Origin: Lysobacter_I brunescens
GTDB taxonomy: Bacteria; Pseudomonadota; Gammaproteobacteria; Xanthomonadales; Xanthomonadaceae
Assembly (NCBI RefSeq): GCF_042677005.1
Contig: NZ_JBHTIF010000003.1
Coordinates: 186,001 to 250,000, forward strand
Length of the DNA: 64,000 bases
Direction of reading: 5' to 3'
Shown: positions 35,601 through 42,772 of the stretch, piece after piece
Layout of the letters: every line of letters begins with the position of its first letter
Numbering within the stretch: the stretch's first letter is position 1
Position numbers and translations under genes: made by a program
Notes under the pieces: model-generated
The model's input: only the letters and a program-made list of their open reading frames with translations
Databases searched by the model: none
Told to the model about the DNA's origin: nothing

Positions 35601-35806
35601 TGGCCGGCGACGGTCCGCCGTACTTCCCGATGGCCCGCGCGATCGCCGGCGGCCTGGCGTTCTCGACGGTGGTCAGCCTGCTCTTCCTGCCGACGATCTA
35701 CGCCGTACTGGACGACACGCGTGCGAACTTCCTGCGCATCTCCAGGCGAGCCATGGGCAAGCGCGAGGTGCCGGCGGCTGCGGTGACGGCAATCCACATC
35801 GACTGA
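32696..35806 (+). CDS. RND efflux permease (second of two)
   Basis: 1036 residues starting at an ATG that overlaps the previous stop (ATGA). HAE1/AcrB-like layout: FSIKRPVTTVMFFISLFVVG, PEEVERTVLRPVEEAVS, GLLLAVGMLVDNAVVVVESIYQER with the proton-relay Asp, and FIGILVLMGVVVNNGIVMIEHINN. A Gly-rich loop (GGGPGGGGGSG) sits in the second porter half. Two different permeases behind one adaptor is the arrangement of MdtABC, so the trimer may be mixed. Substrate is unknown and no regulator gene is adjacent. Confidence 0.93.
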   Translation: MSVAEFSIKRPVTTVMFFISLFVVGLIAAVRLPLEAFPALTFPGIFLQLPYSGSTPEEVERTVLRPVEEAVSTMSGIKRMEGTARAEGASMFIQFSDWERDASIAASEARERIDAIRDQLPDDLQRYFVLKFSTSDEPVLKVRLASNRDMTREYDLIDREFKRRLERIAGVARVDVLGAPPNEVEIAIAPDRLTAHGISLDQLNQRLRSLNFSVSAGQIQDADRRLRVQPIGEIVDLQQYRDIVIDGKGTRLADVADVQLKPARINYGRRLDGQPAVGLDIFKERSANLVDVARRVLDEVNVIAEDPALDGVQVLVVENQGDAVTSSLLELAEAGLVGLLLSIIVLYFFLRHWPSTLMVSTAIPICFVMTLGFMYFAGVTLNVLTMMGLLLAVGMLVDNAVVVVESIYQERERMPGQPRLASLIGTKNVAIALSAGTLCHCIVFVPNLFGERNIISIFLSQIAITISVSLLASWLVAVSLIPMLSARMKTPPAVQSDRGLIPSLQRRYAAFLRWTLEHRGKSILGIVLIVLLSVIPATQMKTNMFGGEEGGEADIFYQWNGAYTKQQISDEVTKVENFLDANRKKYGIVQIYSFYSEEGWAGTQVKFDTKKAGETKQRVDALREALPKSARAKIGIGDQGGGPGGGGGSGLEQNVQVRLVGDSTEQLKEIAEDVIPILARRKELLDVRVNIGDQNSEMSVRVDRERAASFGFSAQEVSQFVGLALRGAPLREFRKGDTEVPVWVRFAGAEDYGIKDISAFTVRAPDGRTVPLLAMVDVQIGAAASEIQRSNRQTTLTIQANLAAKVSMPEARKAMEDTLKEIPFPAGYNYTFDGGGFQDDAEAMQDMLFKLVIALIMIYVIMAAVFESLLFPAAIMSGVLFSVFGVFWLFWITGTEFNVMAFIGILVLMGVVVNNGIVMIEHINNLRRRGLTRTDALVEGSRERLRPILMTMGTAILAMIPISLGGTQMAGDGPPYFPMARAIAGGLAFSTVVSLLFLPTIYAVLDDTRANFLRISRRAMGKREVPAAAVTAIHID

Positions 35807-35826
35807 TGGCAGTCGCCGGATGGTGA

Positions 35827-35861
35827 AACGGCCGGGGAGCGATCCCCGGCCGTTCTTGTTT
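35827..35861 (+). terminator. Terminator of the RND operon
   Basis: AACGGCCGGGGA / TCCCCGGCCGTT with a GCGA loop and CTTGTTT behind it; 12-bp perfect stem placed 20 bases after the second permease stop. It also lies just beyond the stop of the convergent TraB gene and can serve both. Confidence 0.8.
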
Positions 35862-35873
35862 CGATGGGCTTGT

Positions 35874-37124
35874 TTACCCGAGCAGCGTCTTGATCATCTT
35901 CGCCCCGCCGGCCCAGACACCGATCGCGGTGCCGAAACTGGTCAGGAAGAAGTTCAGCAGCGTGCGCGCCACGCGGTTGCGCCACCAGCCCTTCACGCTC
36001 TGCACATCGTCGCGCAGCGCCATGAAGTCGGCATACGTCGGCTTGCGTACCCAGGCTTCGACCAGTGCGCTCAGCGTGCCCGAGGCCAGCGCCGGATGCA
36101 GCGGCGTGATCGGCGACGACACGAACGCGGTGAGGATGCTCAGCGGATGCCCGCCGGCGAGCAGGCAGCCCACGGCGCCCAATGTGCCGGTGACCAGCAC
36201 CCATTCCAGTACCAGTTCGCCGCCGACCTCGGCGCCGCCGCGCCAGAAGCCCCAGACGAAGCCACCGAGCACGAAGAAGGCCAGCAGCAGGGTGAACCAG
36301 GGGAACGAGGATTTTTCCTTCACCGTGCGCAGATCGGACAGCAGGGCGGCCGGGTCCCGCGTGTCTTCGCGCAGATGCTGCTCCATGCCCTGCAGATGTC
36401 CGGCGCCGACGACGGCCAGCACTTCGCGTGCCTCGGGATGCTGTGCGGGGATCTCGCGCAGTCGTGCTGCCATGTAGGCATCGCGTTCGGCGATGACGGT
36501 TTCGTAGAGCGCCGGGCTGCCTTCCGCGAATTCGCTGAAGCTCGCTTCGAGCATGTCGCCCTGCTTGAGGTTCTCGATCTGTTCGTCCGAGACTTTCTCG
36601 TCGACGAACAGCGAGGTCATCAGTCCGCCGCCAACCTTCGCGCGGCCCCAGAACCCCAGGCGCTGCATCGCGCGCTTGAAGGTCAGGCCGACGTCGCGAT
36701 CGATCAACGTCATGGTCAGCCCGCGTTCGCGTGCATCGAGCACCGCCGCCTTCAGTTCGGCGCCGGGCTCGATGTCCAGCTGTTCGGCGAGGCGGCGCTG
36801 GTACGCGGCCAGACCGAGGTTTGCGGCGAACACCGCGGTCTTGCCCTCGCGCAGCACCTTGACCAGATCGAGCTTGGCCAGCGCGTCGGGATCGGTCAGC
36901 GCCTGTGCGCGCTGCGGGTCCAGTTCGACCGCGATCGTGTCGTAGGCGCCGGTGGCGATCGCCGCGCGCACCACGTCGACGCTGGTCTTCGAGACGTGCG
37001 CGGTGCCCAGCAGGGTGTAGCGCACGCCGTCGCGTTCGACGATGGCGTGCGGCTGGCCCTGCAGCGGGGCGTCCGGGTTGACGGTCGGTGTCGCGTCGGT
37101 CGGGGTGTGTGGCGTATCGGTCAT
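35874..37124 (-). CDS. TraB/PrgY-family membrane protein
   Basis: 416 residues starting at the ATG 37124 (MTDTPHTPTDA). The conserved TraB signature LLGTAHVSKTSVD opens the domain, with VAVELDPQRAQAL, LIDRDVGLTFKRA and VLAVVGAGHLQGM further on. Three or four membrane helices occupy the C-terminal third (WFTLLLAFFVLGGFVWGFW, VLEWVLVTGTLGAVGCLLAGG, LLNFFLTSFGTAIGVWAGG). The fold is thought to be protease-like; PrgY/TraB in enterococci shuts down pheromone signals, but the role in Gram-negative bacteria is unknown. Confidence 0.85.
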   Translation of the reverse strand: MTDTPHTPTDATPTVNPDAPLQGQPHAIVERDGVRYTLLGTAHVSKTSVDVVRAAIATGAYDTIAVELDPQRAQALTDPDALAKLDLVKVLREGKTAVFAANLGLAAYQRRLAEQLDIEPGAELKAAVLDARERGLTMTLIDRDVGLTFKRAMQRLGFWGRAKVGGGLMTSLFVDEKVSDEQIENLKQGDMLEASFSEFAEGSPALYETVIAERDAYMAARLREIPAQHPEAREVLAVVGAGHLQGMEQHLREDTRDPAALLSDLRTVKEKSSFPWFTLLLAFFVLGGFVWGFWRGGAEVGGELVLEWVLVTGTLGAVGCLLAGGHPLSILTAFVSSPITPLHPALASGTLSALVEAWVRKPTYADFMALRDDVQSVKGWWRNRVARTLLNFFLTSFGTAIGVWAGGAKMIKTLLG

Positions 37125-37281
37125 CGTGACGAGGGGGACATGTGGGGGCGCGGGATCGCGTGTTCTAGGAATCGCGGTTGCCTGTCCCACCGGTCCAGCG
37201 GGGAGCCTGCGACGCAGCGCGCAGGATAGAGCCTCGCGCCGGCGCTGTCTGCGTCCGCCCCCAGGCGTTGCGCGGTCCGCC

Positions 37282-38208
37282 TCAGCACATCCCGTAAGGC
37301 AGGTTCGGCGACGACACCAGACGCTCGCCGACCGTTTCCCCGCGCAGGAAGCGCAGCGCGTCGCCGATCACGCCCGGATGATCGGCGATCCGGTTGTGGC
37401 CGAAGCCCCGCGTGCTGATCAGCCGCGCCCCGTTCCAGAGCCTCGCGTACCGTTCGCCCTCGTGCCACGGCACTTCCCGATCTTCCAGGTCGTGGACGAT
37501 CAGCGCCGGCCGCGCGATCAGCGGGGCATTGCGATGCGCCTGCAGTTCCTCGATCGGCACGCGCGTCCTCGCTTCGAAGAACGCCGCCATCCGCGCCGCG
37601 AACGCGGTCCCCAGCCCGACGAAGCGGCTGAAGCGCTCCATCGCCGCCAGCGGGTCGGCTGCCGGGGCGATCAGCACCGCGCGTTCGGCCTGCAATCCGC
37701 GCGCCAGCGCCACCGCCGCCGCAGCGCCGCCCAGCGAATGCCCGATCACCGCCGCCGCCGGCCCGAAATGCCGTGCGACCGCCATCAGGTGACAGGCGAA
37801 GTCGGGCAGGGTGGTGCGCTGGCCGCCGCTGCGGCCATGGCCGGCCTGGTCGAAGGCGACCACGGCGTATCCCGATGACTGCAGCGGTTCGATCCACTTC
37901 GCGATGCGCGTGCCGTGGCTGGACCAGCCGTGAGCGAACAAGACGTAGGGCTGGCGCGACGGATCGCCCCAGGCGTAGGTCGCGATCGACAGCCCGTCCA
38001 CGTCGAGTCGCGATTCCCGCGCGCCGTGCGTCGGCGCAGCGAGCGCCCGTGACCGACTGCTTGCGAACGGGGTGCTGAACAGCCGCACGGCGCGGTGCAG
38101 GGTGTTCTGGGGACGCAGGATCCGTCCCAGCGCGAAACCGATGCGCAGGGTCTGCAATCCGACGATATTACGAACGGTCGTGCTAATTCTGGATGCGTGC
38201 TTGGACAT
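37282..38208 (-). CDS. Alpha/beta hydrolase
   Basis: 308 residues from the ATG 38208, with GAGG 6 bases upstream. Alpha/beta-hydrolase signatures: YVLFAHGWSSHGTR oxyanion region, VIGHSLGGAAAA with the nucleophile Ser, VHDLEDREVPW with the catalytic Asp region, and GFGHNRI with the His. It resembles lysophospholipase/esterase-type enzymes; substrate unknown. It is encoded 23 bases after a TetR-type regulator and should be under its control. Confidence 0.87.
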   Translation of the reverse strand: MSKHASRISTTVRNIVGLQTLRIGFALGRILRPQNTLHRAVRLFSTPFASSRSRALAAPTHGARESRLDVDGLSIATYAWGDPSRQPYVLFAHGWSSHGTRIAKWIEPLQSSGYAVVAFDQAGHGRSGGQRTTLPDFACHLMAVARHFGPAAAVIGHSLGGAAAAVALARGLQAERAVLIAPAADPLAAMERFSRFVGLGTAFAARMAAFFEARTRVPIEELQAHRNAPLIARPALIVHDLEDREVPWHEGERYARLWNGARLISTRGFGHNRIADHPGVIGDALRFLRGETVGERLVSSPNLPYGMC

Positions 38209-38231
38209 GTCGACCTCGTGGGGGAGGGGGG

Positions 38232-38861
38232 TCAGGAAACCGGGACGGTGCTTCTGGGAGGTGCCGCGTAGAACGCCAGCAGGTGGTCGAGCATGCGACG
38301 GCCGCGCCCGGTGGCTGTTTCCAGCCCGCACATCGCCGCATCGTGCTGGACGGCGAGGGCGATCGTGTTCAGTTCGAAGGCGAACTGTTCCGGGTCGAGG
38401 TCTGCACGCAGTTCGCCGGTGCCCATGGCCATGCCGATCGCGCGTGCGAGATCGTCGCGCCAGCGCTGGTGGAGGGCGACGACGCGGTCGCGCAGCGGAC
38501 CGGGCCGGTCGTCGAATTCGCTGATCGCAGTGAGCAGCAGGCAACCACCGCGATCGCGACGCAGCCAGTCGAACCAGTTGTCGAGGATCGCGTGGAGCCG
38601 GGGCAGGCCACGCGGTGCCTTCAGCGACGCCACCAAGGTGTGCTCGCCGAAACGTGACGCGGCCAGGTCGAGCACGGCCAGCTGCAGTTCCTCGCGGGAA
38701 CCGAAATGAGCGAAGACACCGCTCTTGGACATGCCCACGGCTTCGGCCAGCGGACCGATCGACAGGCCTTCCAGGCCCGCCGATGCGGCGATCATGTAGG
38801 CCCGGTCGAGGATGACGTCCCGGGTGGCGGCGCCTTTGCTGGTGGCGGGTTGCGGTCCCAT
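38232..38861 (-). CDS. TetR-family regulator
   Basis: 209 residues from the ATG 38861. N-terminal helix-turn-helix: RDVILDRAYMIAASAGLEGLSI then AEAVGMSKSGVFAHFGSREEL, ending with a long helical ligand domain containing GGCLLLTAISEFDD. The signature matches the TetR group with a C-terminal domain near PF16925. It is the first gene of a two-gene unit with an alpha/beta hydrolase and probably represses it in the absence of a lipid- or ester-like ligand; this is inference. Confidence 0.87.
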   Translation of the reverse strand: MGPQPATSKGAATRDVILDRAYMIAASAGLEGLSIGPLAEAVGMSKSGVFAHFGSREELQLAVLDLAASRFGEHTLVASLKAPRGLPRLHAILDNWFDWLRRDRGGCLLLTAISEFDDRPGPLRDRVVALHQRWRDDLARAIGMAMGTGELRADLDPEQFAFELNTIALAVQHDAAMCGLETATGRGRRMLDHLLAFYAAPPRSTVPVS

Positions 38862-38932
38862 GGCGCCATGAATAGCGCGACCGTTCGTTTCGTGCGAGCG
38901 CCAAGCGACGAGCGGTGCCCGCCGGGTGCGAC

Positions 38933-39817
38933 TCAGTCCCGGTAGCGCTTCAGCAGGTCGCCGTAGGCGTCGATGCGGCGGTCGCGCAGGAACGGCCAGA
39001 TCCGGCGGACATGCTCGCTGCGCGCCATATCGACCTCGGCGAGCAGGATCGTCGGCTCGGTGCCGGCCTCGGCGATGAACTCGCCCTGCGGGCCGAGGAC
39101 GTGGCTGTTGCCCCAGAAGTCGATGCCGGCTGCACCGAGTGGCGAAGTCTCGTGACCGACGCGGTTGCAGCTGAGCACGGGCACGCCGTTGGCCACGGCA
39201 TGGCCGCGGTGGCTGAGGATCCAGGCATTGCGCTGGCGATCCTTCTCCGCCTGTTCGTCGGACGGGTCCCAGCCGATCGCGGTCGGATACAGCAGCAGTT
39301 CGGCGCCGGCCAGCGCCATCAGCCGGGCGGCCTCCGGATACCACTGGTCCCAGCATACGAGCACGCCGAGGCGGCCGACCGAAGTATCGATCGGCGTGAA
39401 ACCGAGGTCGCCCGGCGTGAAATAGAACTTCTCGTAGAAACCCGGATCGTCCGGGATGTGCATCTTGCGGTACTTGCCGGCGATCGACCCGTCGGCGTCG
39501 TAGACCACGGCGGTGTTGTGGTACAGCCCCGCCGCGCGTCGCTCGAACAGCGAACTCACCAGCACCACGCCGTGATGTTTCGCCAGCGAAGCGAGACGCT
39601 CCGTGCTCGGCCCCGGGATCGGCTCGGCCAGGTCGAACTCGTCCACGCATTCGTGCTGGCAGAAGTACGCGCCGTTGTGCAGTTCCTGCAGCAGCACGAG
39701 TTTCGCGCCGGACTTCGCCGCCTCGGCGACGCGCGCTTCGATCACCGACAGGTTGGCCTCGGCGGTGCCGTGGTTGATTTCCTGGATGAGGGCGACGGGA
39801 AGCGTCTTGGTCTTCAT
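38933..39817 (-). CDS. aguB: N-carbamoylputrescine amidase
   Basis: 294 residues, nitrilase superfamily. The Glu-Lys-Cys triad is visible in LLQELHNGAYF, GKYRKMHIPDDPGFYEKFYF and LGVLVCWDQWYPEAAR; the stretch after the Lys is typical for carbamoylputrescine amidase. It splits N-carbamoylputrescine into putrescine, CO2 and ammonia, the last step of the agmatine route. Its ATG overlaps the stop of aguA by 4 bases, so the two enzymes are made together. Confidence 0.95.
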   Translation of the reverse strand: MKTKTLPVALIQEINHGTAEANLSVIEARVAEAAKSGAKLVLLQELHNGAYFCQHECVDEFDLAEPIPGPSTERLASLAKHHGVVLVSSLFERRAAGLYHNTAVVYDADGSIAGKYRKMHIPDDPGFYEKFYFTPGDLGFTPIDTSVGRLGVLVCWDQWYPEAARLMALAGAELLLYPTAIGWDPSDEQAEKDRQRNAWILSHRGHAVANGVPVLSCNRVGHETSPLGAAGIDFWGNSHVLGPQGEFIAEAGTEPTILLAEVDMARSEHVRRIWPFLRDRRIDAYGDLLKRYRD

Positions 39818-40968
39818 GCGAGTACACCTTCCGGAAGTTGCATCGTGATGCAGTGCAGGCTGCCGTTCTGCCAGATCAGCGGGCGGCACGGCACCGGGAC
39901 GATCTCGCGGCCCGGGAACGCCTCGGCCATCACTTCCTGGGCGCGCGCGTCCGCCGGATCGCCGTAGGACGGCATCAGCACTGCGCCGTTGACGATGAGG
40001 AAATTCGCATAGCTCGCGGCGAGGCGACGGCCGTCGTCGAAGATGGGTTTCGCCCACGGCAGCGCGAACAGCCGATACGGCTTGCCGTCGCGGGTGCGCA
40101 GCGCGGCGAGTTCGGCGGCCATCGTCTGCAGTTCGGGGTAGTGCGTGTCGCTGACGTCGTCGCAGCCCTGGTAGACGATCGCGTCCTCGGCGGCGAAGCG
40201 GGCGAGGGTGTCGATGTGGGCGTCGGTGTCGTCGCCTTCCAGATAGCCGTGGTCGAGCCACAGCACGCGATCCTGGCGAAGCCACGTCGCGAGCTTTGTC
40301 GTCAATTCCTCGCGACTCGCGTCCGGATGGCGCTCGTGCAGGCACTTCCAGGTCGTCAGCAGGGTGCCGGCGCCGTCGGTCTCGATCCCGCCGCCTTCCA
40401 GCGCGAAATCGATCTGCTCGCGCGTCGCGTTCGCGAACACGCCCTGCGCGGTCAGCGCCTCGACCAGACGGTCATCGCGGCTGGCCTCGAACTTCCCGCC
40501 CCAACCTGTGAAGCGGAAGTCGAGCTGCAGGAAGCCATCGGTCGTGACTGGTGCTGCGGCACAAGGATGTGCCGCCCGCGAATCCGCGTCAGCGGATTCG
40601 GCGGACGCCTGTTCGGACATGAGCCGAACAGGCGGCGTGCGAGCCGCGCCAGGATGGCCGGTCTCGCACTTCAGGGTGATCGGACCGCTGTCGCGCAGCC
40701 AGGTGTCGTCGTATTCGACGGTCACGAAGCGGACGCGGCCCATGTCGACCCGCGCCGAACGCAGCCGCGCCTCGGCATAGGTCTGCAGATCATCGTCGGC
40801 GACGCAGATCACGGCGTCCTGGAACGCGGTGATCGCGGCGACCAGGGCGATGTAGGTTTCCTCGACATCGACCAGGCGCGGGCCCCAGTCGGTCTCGGGA
40901 TGCGGCCACGCGATGAGGACGGCGGACTGGGGTTCCCATTCCGCCGGAAAACGGACAGTTGTGGACAT
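39814..40968 (-). CDS. aguA: Agmatine deiminase with hairpin-encoded insertion
   Basis: 384 residues, peptidyl-arginine deiminase fold. It turns agmatine into N-carbamoylputrescine. Family landmarks: FPAEWEPQSAVLIAWPH, DDTWLRDSGPI, LDFRFTGWGGKFEASRDD, FALEGGGIETDG, LDHGYLEGDDTDAHIDT and NGSLHCITMQLP with the catalytic Cys. Between RDSGPITL and LQLDFRF the usual short loop is replaced by about 45 Ala/Ser/Pro-rich residues (about 99-147) encoded largely by three consecutive DNA hairpins, as if a palindromic repeat had landed in frame. The insertion is on a surface loop near the active site; the rest is intact, so the enzyme is probably functional. Confidence 0.94.
   Translation of the reverse strand: MSTTVRFPAEWEPQSAVLIAWPHPETDWGPRLVDVEETYIALVAAITAFQDAVICVADDDLQTYAEARLRSARVDMGRVRFVTVEYDDTWLRDSGPITLKCETGHPGAARTPPVRLMSEQASAESADADSRAAHPCAAAPVTTDGFLQLDFRFTGWGGKFEASRDDRLVEALTAQGVFANATREQIDFALEGGGIETDGAGTLLTTWKCLHERHPDASREELTTKLATWLRQDRVLWLDHGYLEGDDTDAHIDTLARFAAEDAIVYQGCDDVSDTHYPELQTMAAELAALRTRDGKPYRLFALPWAKPIFDDGRRLAASYANFLIVNGAVLMPSYGDPADARAQEVMAEAFPGREIVPVPCRPLIWQNGSLHCITMQLPEGVLA
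40556..40634. repeat. Three consecutive hairpins inside aguA
   Basis: 40556-40575: GCGGCACA-AGGA-TGTGCCGC (8-bp stem). 40579-40600: CGAATCCGC-GTCA-GCGGATTCG (9 bp). 40606-40634: CGCCTGTTCGG-ACATGAG-CCGAACAGGCG (11 bp). All stems are perfect and separated by only 3-5 bases. They stay in frame with aguA and code for an Ala/Ser/Asp-rich loop absent from usual agmatine deiminases. The design resembles the hairpin clusters at 8749-8877 and 52203-52345. Confidence 0.85.
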
Positions 40969-40972
40969 CGAA

Positions 40973-41302
40973 TTACTTGATCGGAGGTTTCGGGCCGACT
41001 TCGTTGCTGCCGGCGCGGATGGCGACCGCGTCGATGACGCGATCCTTCTCGAAATAGACGACGAAATTCGGGTAGGTCCAACGATTGATCGCCGGCCACT
41101 GGCGCTTCTGGCCGCCGCGGGGATCCATGCGCTGGGTCGGTGCGCCGAACTTGCGCTCGACCTCGGCCATGCGCATGCCGCGGGCGGGCAGGGTCATTCC
41201 GGCCTCGCTCTGCACGCGTTCGATCAGCAGCCTGTCGGCGAAGGCCTGGGGTGCGGCGGCGCAGAGCGCGGCGACGACCAGGGCGGCAGGGAGAAGACGC
41301 AT
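40973..41302 (-). CDS. Small exported protein of unknown function
   Basis: 109 residues from the ATG 41302, which has a perfect AGGAGG 6 bases upstream. Signal peptide (LLPAALVVAALCAAAPQAFA), then a short domain with MRMAEVERKFGAPTQRMD, as in small SmpA/OmlA-like lipoproteins that carry a G-x-P-x-x motif, and WTYPNFVVYFEKDRV. It has no lipobox Cys at the cleavage site. This type is seen as a phosphodiesterase-annotated or BamE-like small protein in xanthomonads; the function is not known. It precedes aguA by 4 bases and may share its transcript. Confidence 0.75.
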   Translation of the reverse strand: MRLLPAALVVAALCAAAPQAFADRLLIERVQSEAGMTLPARGMRMAEVERKFGAPTQRMDPRGGQKRQWPAINRWTYPNFVVYFEKDRVIDAVAIRAGSNEVGPKPPIK

Positions 41303-41443
41303 GGGGGACCTCCTCGAACGGATGCGGATGGGCGGGACTTGCGGCGCAGCGATTGTAAGCGCATCGCGGCGGTGCAGGCGCACCGCGTTCACGAATCCGC
41401 CACGTGGCCGCTGGTGCTCCGCGTGGCGGGGGCTGGACATGAC

Positions 41444-41466
41444 AAAGGCCGCGCGAGGCGGCCTTT
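41444..41466 (-). terminator. Terminator downstream of rpmJ
   Basis: AAAGGCCGC / GCGGCCTTT with a loop of five bases; on the minus strand it ends in CCTTTGTC. It lies 84 bases beyond the rpmJ stop. Confidence 0.65.
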
Positions 41467-41549
41467 GCAGGGTGCCGGCGCAACGGCTTGTAGCCGTTCC
41501 GCCTGTCGCTGTCGATCGTGCCGACGGCGCGATCCGCGACGATCCGGTA

Positions 41550-41675
41550 TCAGCGCTGGCGCGCCTTGAAACGCGGATTCGACTTGCAGATCACGAAGAC
41601 CTTGCCACGGCGGCGAACGACCTTGCAGTCGCGGTGACGGGCCTTCGCCGACTTCAGGGAGGACAAGACCTTCAT
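41550..41675 (-). CDS. rpmJ: Ribosomal protein L36, zinc-independent type
   Basis: 41 residues, MKVLSSLKSAKARHRDCKVV at the start and ICKSNPRFKARQR at the end. The basic composition and length match the B-type (YkgO-like) L36 without the four-ligand zinc ribbon: only two Cys (17 and 30) are present, against CxxC plus C/H in the zinc form. It lies alone, outside the spc ribosomal operon where the standard rpmJ sits. The ATG at 41675 follows GGTTTCC without a strong ribosome binding site. Confidence 0.93.
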   Translation of the reverse strand: MKVLSSLKSAKARHRDCKVVRRRGKVFVICKSNPRFKARQR

Positions 41676-41833
41676 GGAAACCTCGGCGATAACGCGGTTG
41701 AATGTGGATGGGAAGGGTGAAGCGGTGGGTTGCACCGTAAAACAGCCCGGCATTCTGCCGTGCCTCGCGCGGGAAAGCAAGGCCGATCAATCGCTTGCAG
41801 CGGATGCATGCCGGGCGGGGGCGGTGCGGCGGG

Positions 41834-41839
41834 TAGAAT
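41834..41839 (+). promoter_or_regulatory. Probable cmk -10 box
   Basis: TAGAAT, preceded by GGG, lies 32 bases before the cmk ATG. The same hexamer precedes nfuA and ndk in this window. No canonical -35 box is seen. Confidence 0.4.
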
Positions 41840-41870
41840 GTCGCATCCCCACGCCCGCAGCGAGCCGTCC

Positions 41871-42572
41871 ATGCCCGATTCCGTCAACGCCCAGGCCTCC
41901 GCCGTTCCCGTCCTGACCATCGACGGCCCGTCCGGGGCGGGCAAGGGCACGATCAGCCGGCTGGTCGCGGCCAGACTGGGCTGGCACTACCTGGACTCCG
42001 GCGCGCTGTACCGGGGCGTCGGCGTCGCCGCCGGCTGGGCCGGGCTGGACCTGGCCGACCCCGGCGCCCTGATCCGCTGCGCCTTCGATGCCCACATCGG
42101 CTTCGAGGAGGATGCCGCCGGCGAGCTGCGGGTCATCGTGAACGGAGTCGACGCCACCGACGAGCTGCGCACCGAGACCGCCGGCGCCGCCGCCTCGGCG
42201 ATCGCCGCCGTGCCCGAGGTCCGTGCCGCCCTGCGCGAGCGCCAGCGTGCGTTCCGGCGCCCCCCTGGCCTCGTGGCCGACGGTCGCGACATGGGCACGG
42301 TCATCTTCCCCGACGCACTGCACAAGGTCTTCCTCACCGCCAGCCCCGAGGAGCGAGCCGACAGGCGGTATAAGCAGTTGAAAGACAAGGGGGTTTCCGT
42401 TACATTGGACGACCTGCTGCGGGAGATCCTCGCCCGCGACGCCCGCGATGCCAATCGCGCGGTGGCGCCCTTGCGACCGGCCGAAGACGCCGTCTGCATC
42501 GACACCACCGGCCTCGGCATCGATGCGGTGGTCGAACGCGTGCTGGCCGTCGTCTCCGCCGCACGCGCCTGA
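41871..42572 (+). CDS. cmk: Cytidylate kinase
   Basis: 233 residues. P-loop GPSGAGKGT, then YLDSGALYRG, GRDMGTVIFPDA and EERADRRYKQL, all standard for bacterial CMP/dCMP kinase. It phosphorylates CMP and dCMP with ATP. I chose the ATG at 41871, as the upstream extension of the frame has no signal. cmk followed by rpsA is the conserved order in gammaproteobacteria. Confidence 0.96.
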   Translation: MPDSVNAQASAVPVLTIDGPSGAGKGTISRLVAARLGWHYLDSGALYRGVGVAAGWAGLDLADPGALIRCAFDAHIGFEEDAAGELRVIVNGVDATDELRTETAGAAASAIAAVPEVRAALRERQRAFRRPPGLVADGRDMGTVIFPDALHKVFLTASPEERADRRYKQLKDKGVSVTLDDLLREILARDARDANRAVAPLRPAEDAVCIDTTGLGIDAVVERVLAVVSAARA

Positions 42573-42772
42573 CCTGCGCTCTTCGCCGAGCGGCTTTTCG
42601 CGCAGCAGGCTACAGGTTCCGTCGCACTCCACCGCGCAAGCGGTGGTGCGGCGGTGTTTCCATATCTCACTCCTACGGCCAACGGCAATCCCGCCACGGC
42701 CCCAACGGGTGGACCGGCCCCGCACCGCATCGTCGGCGCTCCGGTCTGTGTCATCAACAGAGTATTCAACCC
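42573..42772 (+). promoter_or_regulatory. rpsA leader region
   Basis: 200 bp between cmk and rpsA with no gene. It contains a 7-bp hairpin CCACCGC-GCAA-GCGGTGG (42629-42646). In E. coli, S1 represses its own mRNA through leader hairpins; a similar role here is inference. Just before the ATG the sequence is AT-richer (ATCAACAGAGTATTCAACCC), in keeping with S1 mRNAs that lack a strong Shine-Dalgarno. Confidence 0.4.
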
